DNA of 64,000 nt from Myxococcales bacterium (lineage in GTDB: Bacteria; Myxococcota; Myxococcia; Myxococcales; Myxococcaceae): contig JACPVI010000024.1 in NCBI GenBank assembly GCA_016191815.1, positions 62,001 to 126,000 of the forward strand. Direction: 5' to 3'. Positions 58,938-64,000 of this stretch are shown here, one piece after another. The notes beneath the pieces are model-generated. The model made no database searches. It was not told the origin of the DNA and worked only from the letters and a program-made list of their open reading frames with translations. Numbering within the stretch: position 1 is the first letter of the stretch; every line of letters begins with the position of its first letter. A program made the translations under genes and the position numbers.

Positions 58938-59936
58938 CTACCTCCCGGCGGGCAGCTCCAGCACCGTGAGCAACCCGGGTTCGGAGGCGAAAAGGCGCGG
59001 CGCGGCGTTCACCACGGCGTTGGCCGTGGCGCGGTCCCCCGGCACCCCGCCCTTCACCTCGAATTCCACTGTCGGCTCGGACTCGAGCACGATTCGATCG
59101 CCGGGCGACTCGGCGCCCACCGCGATGGTCAGCTCCAGGCGCACTCGCTCCTGGCCGTCGCAAAGGCCGACCGCCCACTGCGTCACCCCGGCCACCCTCC
59201 CCTTCCGCACCGGGAAGGCGCCTCCGGGGATGTCCTCCTCGGCGATCACTGGAGCCAGCTCCTCCTCGAAGTCCTCGCAGTCGATACCCAGCCCGAGCGC
59301 GCACAGCGCCGCGGACTCCAACAGCCCCACGTGGCCCACCTGGTCCCGCTCGGCCAGCTCGCCGAACTCCTCCAAGGTGAGCCCAGCGCCGATCTTCCGC
59401 TGCAGGGCCACCCGGCGCTGCCGGGCGTCCACCACCCGGGTGGCGTGCGCTCGGCGGACCGTTCCGCACACCTGGCCGAGCGTCGCCACCAGCCGGTCCA
59501 AGACGAAGCCCGGATTCACCCCGGTGCCGAGGACCGACACGCCGGCTTTCCTCGCCGCCCCGTCCAGCTGCTCCGCAAGCCGCGGGTGCTTGAGGTAGGG
59601 GAAGGCCAGCTCCTCGCAAGTCGAAACCACCGGGCAGCCCGCCTTCACCGCGCCGAGGAGTTGGTCCGCCACCTGCTCCAGCCGCGAGCCGGTCGCGTGC
59701 AGCACCACTGCCCCGGAGCTTCGACCCACCGCCTTTTTTAGGTCCGCGGAAACCGGAGCCGCGATCGCGGGGTTGCCGATCACCTCTCCGAGCTTTCGTC
59801 CGAGGAGTGACGGGTTCCGGTCCACCGCCCCCACGAGCCTTAGCTCGGGAGAAGCATCGGCGGCCTTGGCGATTTCCTGTCCGATGAAACCGAGCCCCAT
59901 CACCACCACCGGGACCGGACCTGCGGACCTTCCCAT
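58938..59936 (-). CDS. DapB-like NAD(P)-dependent dehydrogenase
   Basis: 332 residues. Rossmann motif VVVMGLGFIGQEIAKAADAS at the N-terminus, then ELRLVGAVDRNPSLLGRKLG and VVLHATGSRLEQVADQLLGA VKAGCPVVSTCEEL. This resembles the dihydrodipicolinate reductase N-domain as found in 2,4-diaminopentanoate dehydrogenase-type enzymes. GTGVNPGFVLDRLVATLGQVC and the long C-terminal domain fit that group more than DapB itself (length 332 against about 270). Its link to the two hydratase genes suggests an amino-acid or acyl breakdown pathway, substrate unknown. The ATG at 59936 has only a weak ribosome site. Confidence 0.78.
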   Translation of the reverse strand: MGRSAGPVPVVVMGLGFIGQEIAKAADASPELRLVGAVDRNPSLLGRKLGEVIGNPAIAAPVSADLKKAVGRSSGAVVLHATGSRLEQVADQLLGAVKAGCPVVSTCEELAFPYLKHPRLAEQLDGAARKAGVSVLGTGVNPGFVLDRLVATLGQVCGTVRRAHATRVVDARQRRVALQRKIGAGLTLEEFGELAERDQVGHVGLLESAALCALGLGIDCEDFEEELAPVIAEEDIPGGAFPVRKGRVAGVTQWAVGLCDGQERVRLELTIAVGAESPGDRIVLESEPTVEFEVKGGVPGDRATANAVVNAAPRLFASEPGLLTVLELPAGR

Positions 59937-60153
59937 CCGCGGCTTCTCCCGAAATTCCGAGGAGTTATGACTGCGGGGAGGGCGGACAATAGACGAGAAC
60001 CCGGCAGCCAGGCAAGCTTTGCCTTGATTTACGCACCCGCGAGGCGGCGCAACCTGGCGCCCTCACGATGGAATCCAGGTTTCTCTGCCGCGCTGCGGCA
60101 ATGGCGCCCGAGAACAGTTCGCTTTCGAACGACGGTGTGTCAACCTGCGGAGG

Positions 60154-61269
60154 ATGGATCGGATCCTGGTGGTCGACGATGACGCGTTGATCCTACAGGC
60201 GCTGACCAGGATTCTCACGCTGGAAGGTTACAAGGTGGTCGCTCACTCGGACCCTCTCCGGGCGCTCGAGGAGCGCGACTTCGCGGTGGTGATCACCGAC
60301 TTCATGATGCCGAACATGAACGGCATCGAGCTGTTGGGTCACATCAAGCGGGTGAACCCGGGAGCGGTGCGGCTGATGCTGACCGCGGCGGCGGATTTCA
60401 AGGTGGCGTCGGAGGCGGTCAACCGGGGAGAGGTCTTCCGGATCCTCTCCAAGCCATGGTCCTTGGCGGAGCTGACCTCGTGCGTGCGGCAGGGCGTCTC
60501 CCACTTCCACTTGCTGGAGGAGAACCGGCGGCTGGGGGAGGAGCTGGCGCGGAAGAACGCCGACCTCTTGGGCATCAACCGCGACCTGGAGCGGATGGTG
60601 GTGGAGCGAACCAACGGGCTGTTGGACGGGATGGTGTCGGCACTCGACTACCGGGACACCGAGACGCAGTGGCACTCGAGGCGTGTCTCGCTCTATTCGC
60701 GACGCATCGCGCAGGCGGCGAGCGTGGGCGGCCTCGAATTGGAGGTGATCGAGCAAGGCGCGTTGCTCCACGACATCGGGAAGATCGGAGTGCGGGACTC
60801 GATCCTGCTCAAGCCCGGTCCGCTCAGCCCGGAGGAGTGGGTGGAGATGCGCCTCCACCCGGAGATCGGCTTCCGGATCCTCGCGCGGATGCCCTACCTC
60901 CACGAAGCCTCGCTCATCGTCTACCAGCACCAGGAGCGCTTCGACGGCACCGGCTACCCCCAAGGGCTCAAGGGCGAGCAGATCGTCCTCGGGGCCAGGG
61001 TGTTCGCCATCGCCGACACACTCGACGCGATGACCAGCGACCGGCCGTACCGCAAGGGCCGGCCGATCGAGGTGGCTCGCGAGGAGATCCACCGCTGCGC
61101 CGGCACGCAGTTCGACCCGGCCCTGGTGCAGACCTTCCTCGGGATTGCGGACGCGGACTGGCTGGGGATCCGCCGGGAGGTGGAGGCGCTGGAGCGGGAG
61201 GAATTGAGGCGGTGGCACGGAAAGGAGCTGCCGGCTCCAGTCCGCGCGGTGGCCGGGGTGAGAGGCTGA
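60154..61269 (+). CDS. HD-GYP response regulator (c-di-GMP phosphodiesterase candidate)
   Basis: 371 residues. ATG 60154 follows GCGGAGG. Receiver with D49 in VVITDFMMPNMNGIELLGHI and ILSKPWSL. After a linker, the HD-GYP domain: SALDYRDTETQWHSRRVSLY, LLHDIGKIGVRDSILLKPGP LSPEEW, LHPEIGFRIL, YQHQERFDGTGYPQGLKGEQ, ARVFAIADTLDAMTSDRPYR. All metal-binding residues (HD, H, GYP) seem present, so it should hydrolyse c-di-GMP or a related dinucleotide. The 217-bp upstream region has a small AGGCAA/TTGCCT hairpin (about 60009-60023). Confidence 0.93.
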   Translation: MDRILVVDDDALILQALTRILTLEGYKVVAHSDPLRALEERDFAVVITDFMMPNMNGIELLGHIKRVNPGAVRLMLTAAADFKVASEAVNRGEVFRILSKPWSLAELTSCVRQGVSHFHLLEENRRLGEELARKNADLLGINRDLERMVVERTNGLLDGMVSALDYRDTETQWHSRRVSLYSRRIAQAASVGGLELEVIEQGALLHDIGKIGVRDSILLKPGPLSPEEWVEMRLHPEIGFRILARMPYLHEASLIVYQHQERFDGTGYPQGLKGEQIVLGARVFAIADTLDAMTSDRPYRKGRPIEVAREEIHRCAGTQFDPALVQTFLGIADADWLGIRREVEALEREELRRWHGKELPAPVRAVAGVRG

Positions 61270-61400
61270 GCCAGGCCGGCCCAGGCCCCCCTCGATCCTC
61301 CACGCGGGGAATCCCCCCGGAAGGTGGCCCCACAGGCGTCCCCCTGGCGCGGGGGACGCAGCCTGCGCTCGGCCGCGAGGGCTGGCTCGCGAGCGGAAGG

Positions 61401-61904
61401 ATGAGCAGCTTGGCAAGGATGCGTCCTTGGGCGATCGTGCTCTTGCCCTGGTTGGCGGCTTGTGGCGGCCGTGCGCCCTGCTCTTCCGACTGCCCGGACA
61501 TCTCGGGCGTGTACGCGGTGAACACGGTGGCGGTGAGCGGGCGGTGCGAATTCCCTCCCTACCAGGTGGGCCCGAGCCTCACGCTGGTCCAGAGCGATGC
61601 GGGCCGCCGGGTGGCCGCGCAGGTGATCGATCCGGTGAATCTGCTCGACGTAGCGCTGGTGGGAGACGTGTTCGCGCCGCGCCCGGGCGACGCGGCGGGG
61701 TTGGTGGGCTTCTTTTCGGCTCAGGCGCAAGTGGGGCGGCTGAACGATCCGGGGCTGACCATCGACGTCCGGCTGACGGGTTCGGTGCGGGAGCAGGCGG
61801 GGAGGAAGTCGCTGGCGGCGACTCTGAGCACCTTGGGCACCAGGGCGGGCGCGAACGTGTGCGCCACGGACACGACCTTGAGCGGCGAAGGGCCGGGGAT
61901 TTGA
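61401..61904 (+). CDS. Lipoprotein of unknown function
   Basis: About 167 residues from ATG 61401 or 61419. Signal MRPWAIVLLPWLAACGG with lipobox LAAC. The mature part starts with a CSSDCPDISGVYAVNT pair and continues beta-rich (PSLTLVQSDAGRRVAAQVID, LAATLSTLGTRAGANVCAT), resembling small lipocalin-like lipoproteins. Four cysteines suggest disulfides. No family recognised. Confidence 0.65.
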   Translation: MSSLARMRPWAIVLLPWLAACGGRAPCSSDCPDISGVYAVNTVAVSGRCEFPPYQVGPSLTLVQSDAGRRVAAQVIDPVNLLDVALVGDVFAPRPGDAAGLVGFFSAQAQVGRLNDPGLTIDVRLTGSVREQAGRKSLAATLSTLGTRAGANVCATDTTLSGEGPGI

Positions 61905-61945
61905 TCGCCTGGTCGCACCGAGCCGGGCCGATCTGCTCGCGGGTG

Positions 61946-62254
61946 CTACGCCGACGGCAGGGCGCGACGCTTGAGAAGGGCCCACAGCCCGTAGATGCCG
62001 AGGGCGGTGCCCACGGGGAACGACAGCAGCGCCAGGGCGGAGAGGACGATCGCGGCGATGCGCACCCGGGGATCGTGCAGGCGCAGCCGGGTGCCGGCCC
62101 ACCCGAAGAGGAGCGCGGCGGCCACGCTGAACACCCAGAACAGCGCCGGTGGGCGCTCGGCGCTCCGGGTGATTGAAACCACCACGGCGCCGATCACCTG
62201 CGCGGCTGCCCAGGCGATGAACAGGTTTCCGAGGATTCGGCCGTGGTCCCTCAC
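61946..62254 (-). CDS. Small integral membrane protein
   Basis: 102 residues with three hydrophobic helices: LGNLFIAWAAAQVIGAVVVS, LFWVFSVAAALLFGWAGTRL and IAAIVLSALALLSFPVGTAL. Polar ends only. Codon use agrees with its neighbours. Function unknown; similar small multi-helix proteins are frequent in myxobacteria. Convergent with the lipoprotein gene; 62255-62425 upstream shows only a GCTCGCA/TGCGAGC hairpin (about 62332-62357). Confidence 0.65.
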   Translation of the reverse strand: MRDHGRILGNLFIAWAAAQVIGAVVVSITRSAERPPALFWVFSVAAALLFGWAGTRLRLHDPRVRIAAIVLSALALLSFPVGTALGIYGLWALLKRRALPSA

Positions 62255-62425
62255 GGCGGCAACCTAGCCACGCCCGCCGCCCGACACCGCCGGGGACGGC
62301 AGGCCGGACGCTCAGCGGGGCTTCCGGCCCGCGCTCGCACCCGATGGTGCTTTGCGAGCGAGGGGCAGCCGGAGCAGCTAGTATTTCGTTTTTCAGGGTC
62401 TGATTGGAACGCACGAGTCCGCCCT

Positions 62426-64000
62426 CTACGGGCTCGCCCGGACCTCGAGGATCCGGTCTGCCTCGAGCAGGCTGTCCACCACGGTCTGTCCCTTCACCAC
62501 CTCCCCGAAGGCGGTGTAGCGGCCGTCGAGGTGCGGCTGGGGCGAGGCGGTGACGAAGAACTGGCTCCCGCCGGTGTCTTTGCCCGACAGCGCCATCCCC
62601 ACCACGCCGCGCGCGTAGGGCTTGTGGTTCACCTCGCAGCGGATGGTGTAGCCCGGCCCGCCTTCGCCGTCGCCCCGGGGATCTCCTCCCTGCGCCACGA
62701 AGTTCGGCACCACCCGGTGGAAGGTGAGGTTCTTGAAGAAGCCCTTCTTCCCCAGGGTGTAGGCGTTCAGCGCGGTGAGCGGCGCCTCTCCGGTGTACAG
62801 CTTCACGGTGAACTCGCCCTTCTCCGTCTTGAAGTGCAGGCTGGCGTCCCGCGGGAGGTACGGCGGCTTGACCTTGTCCACCGGGCGCTCCACTCGCTCG
62901 GGCAGCACCGCCTGCCCGGTCAGCTTGGTGAGCGCGGCCGCCGCCGCGTTCCGGACCGTGGCGTGCGTCGACTGCAGCCACTCGCGGAGGTCCGGCTCGG
63001 CGTCCTTCGCGTCCAGGTCCGCCAGCGCCTCGGCCACCGGCGGAGCCACCTCCGCGTTGGTGAGCACCTTGTGCGAAAGCTCTCGCACCAGCGAGACCGC
63101 CTCCTTGTCCTTGAGCTTGCCCGCAGCGCTCGCCGCCGAGGCGGCAATCACCAGGTCGGGGTTGGAGATCTGCGAGCGCACCCGCTCCAAAGACAGCGGC
63201 GAGGGCGAGGCGGCCAGCACCGCCAGGGCCGCCACCTTCACCGAGGGGTCGTTGTGGTAGACGAAGCTCGCCACCGCGTCCGCCCGCTTGGAGGGCTCCT
63301 TGGCGGGAGTGGTTTCCAGCTCCCTCAAGCCGATCACCAGGCGCTGCCTCTCCGGCACCAACCCGCCGCCGCAGCTGAGGACGTCGGTCAGCACGCCGGC
63401 CAGCCGGTCCAGCGCCGCGGCCAGACGGCAGTCGATCTTGGCCAGGTCTTGCCTGATGGCCGGCTCGGTCACGCTCCGCACCGAGGCGATCACCGAGTTG
63501 CGCAGCGTGGTGAGCAGCGTCTTCGCCGACAAAGGCAGCTCCGATTGCGCCAGGGCGAGCAGCGGCTGCCCACCGCCCGCCGAGTCTCCCCGGGCGAGCC
63601 TGTCCACTCTGAAGGACAGACCCGCCAGGGCGCCGAGCGGAGGGCAGGCCGAGCTCTTGCACTTCTTGGCCAGCTTGGCCAGCGCACGGGTCGCCTCCAC
63701 CGCCACCCGGTAGTCGGAGTCGTCGAGCAGCTTTCCCAGCGTCACCGCGTCCACCTCGGTCCCGACCTCGCCCAGGCCCTTGGCGCACAGGGCGCGGATC
63801 TCCGGGGCGTCGTCCTGGGCGCACAACAGCAGCCACTGGCGGGCCGCGACCTGCTTCGAGTGCGCGAGGGCATAGGCCGCCCCGAACCTGCTCGCCACCG
63901 AGGCCTCCTTCTTGATGAGGGGAGCCATCGCGTTCAGCTGCTTCGCGTTGAGCTGCGCGTCCCGCCGCGCCGCCACGCCGAGCGAGAGGGCGGCCCGCGC
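62426..64000 (-). CDS. HEAT-repeat protein with C-terminal cyclophilin domain, 5' end outside the window
   Basis: 525 codons in frame up to the window edge; a GTG at 63976 is not the true start, since the coding pattern continues. Residues 1-370 of the visible part are HEAT-like repeats (ASRFGAAYALAHSKQVAARQ, LCAKGLGEVGTEVDAVTLGK, AVEATRALAKL). The last 145 are a cyclophilin peptidyl-prolyl isomerase: FTVKLYTGEAPLTALNAYTL, FFKNLTFHRVVPNFVAQGGD PRGDG, GVVGMALSGKDTGGSQFFVT, PHLDGRYTAFGEVVKGQTVV. The key FHRV and SQFF residues are present. Such fusions are probably membrane- or periplasm-associated folding factors; the N-terminal signal is outside. Confidence 0.85.
   Translation of the reverse strand, partial: ARAALSLGVAARRDAQLNAKQLNAMAPLIKKEASVASRFGAAYALAHSKQVAARQWLLLCAQDDAPEIRALCAKGLGEVGTEVDAVTLGKLLDDSDYRVAVEATRALAKLAKKCKSSACPPLGALAGLSFRVDRLARGDSAGGGQPLLALAQSELPLSAKTLLTTLRNSVIASVRSVTEPAIRQDLAKIDCRLAAALDRLAGVLTDVLSCGGGLVPERQRLVIGLRELETTPAKEPSKRADAVASFVYHNDPSVKVAALAVLAASPSPLSLERVRSQISNPDLVIAASAASAAGKLKDKEAVSLVRELSHKVLTNAEVAPPVAEALADLDAKDAEPDLREWLQSTHATVRNAAAAALTKLTGQAVLPERVERPVDKVKPPYLPRDASLHFKTEKGEFTVKLYTGEAPLTALNAYTLGKKGFFKNLTFHRVVPNFVAQGGDPRGDGEGGPGYTIRCEVNHKPYARGVVGMALSGKDTGGSQFFVTASPQPHLDGRYTAFGEVVKGQTVVDSLLEADRILEVRASP

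Noticed and set aside
60954-63836. A 960-codon minus-strand frame crossing the HD-GYP, lipoprotein and HEAT genes
   Set aside because: Arg/Gly/Ala-rich with no motif; the genes in other frames have clear domains.
1-64000. CRISPR arrays
   Set aside because: No regularly spaced repeats of 20-50 bp were found; the only arrays are iterons and hexamer tracts.

Overview
The window is about 64 kb of a very GC-rich chromosome. I read it as a myxobacterium (Myxococcota, probably Myxococcales/Cystobacterineae). The best evidence is the three-bactofilin plus ParB-like cluster at 19.9-22.0 kb, which matches bacN-bacO-bacP-padC of Myxococcus xanthus. A cysteine-rich repeat lipoprotein, many TPR/HEAT lipoproteins, hybrid histidine kinases, an ECF sigma/anti-sigma pair with a long anti-sigma, and a tad pilus operon point the same way.

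Layout. 1-0.7 kb: 5' part of a cysteine-repeat lipoprotein. 0.8-2.0 kb: remnant of a RelE/Gp49-like toxin, then an intact Phd-like/RelE-like toxin-antitoxin pair (TA1). 2.08-8.97 kb: a compact genomic island in the 3' end of a tRNA-Gly(GCC) gene, bounded by a perfect 46-bp direct repeat. It carries an excisionase-like HTH gene, a small KOW-like protein, a second copy of the TA pair (TA2, toxin about 89% identical to TA1), an AbiEi/AbiEii-like pair with a symmetric operator, a winged-helix plus phosphoribosyltransferase operon, the C-terminal half of a carbon-nitrogen hydrolase, and a 5'-truncated tyrosine integrase next to the tRNA. The island looks like a decayed defence/TA cargo island.

9-24.9 kb: core genes pgsA, a TPR-AIM24 protein, a lytic transglycosylase, nadB, a LOG-family gene, DUF2752, a 1005-residue Npt-like transporter/HEAT/cyclic-nucleotide-binding fusion, pyrE, padC-bacP-bacO-bacN, a monoacylglycerol-lipase-like hydrolase and a large TPR lipoprotein. 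25-27.3 kb: a second small accessory patch with a broken lipoprotein/beta-barrel locus and a MntA-HepT TA pair. 27.5-35 kb: a hybrid sensor kinase with two degenerate domains, an OmpA-family protein, a lipoprotein and a lipoprotein hydrolase.

35.1-43.9 kb: one leftward gene string from a Flp-like pilin and cpaB-tadB-tadC through an FHA-TPR protein into xseA-xseB, a response regulator, ispA and tlyA, with several ATGA overlaps. 43.9-46.1 kb: ECF sigma and zinc-finger anti-sigma. 46.2-55.1 kb: a complete oligopeptide ABC importer operon (lipoprotein, binding protein, OppB, OppC, OppD, OppF) with two MshEN-domain proteins inserted between the permeases and ATPases. 55.3-64 kb: ExbB-ExbD, a receiver-histidine kinase, a MaoC hydratase pair with a DapB-like dehydrogenase, an HD-GYP response regulator, a lipoprotein, a small membrane protein and the 3' part of a HEAT-cyclophilin gene.

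The most interesting signals are the island as a whole and its wHTH-PRTase operon with a TCAACC iteron array. Also notable is that three TA operons share one promoter geometry, with a start codon exactly six bases after the -10 hexamer, which predicts leaderless mRNAs. Nothing here was checked against a database; family names come from motifs read by eye.
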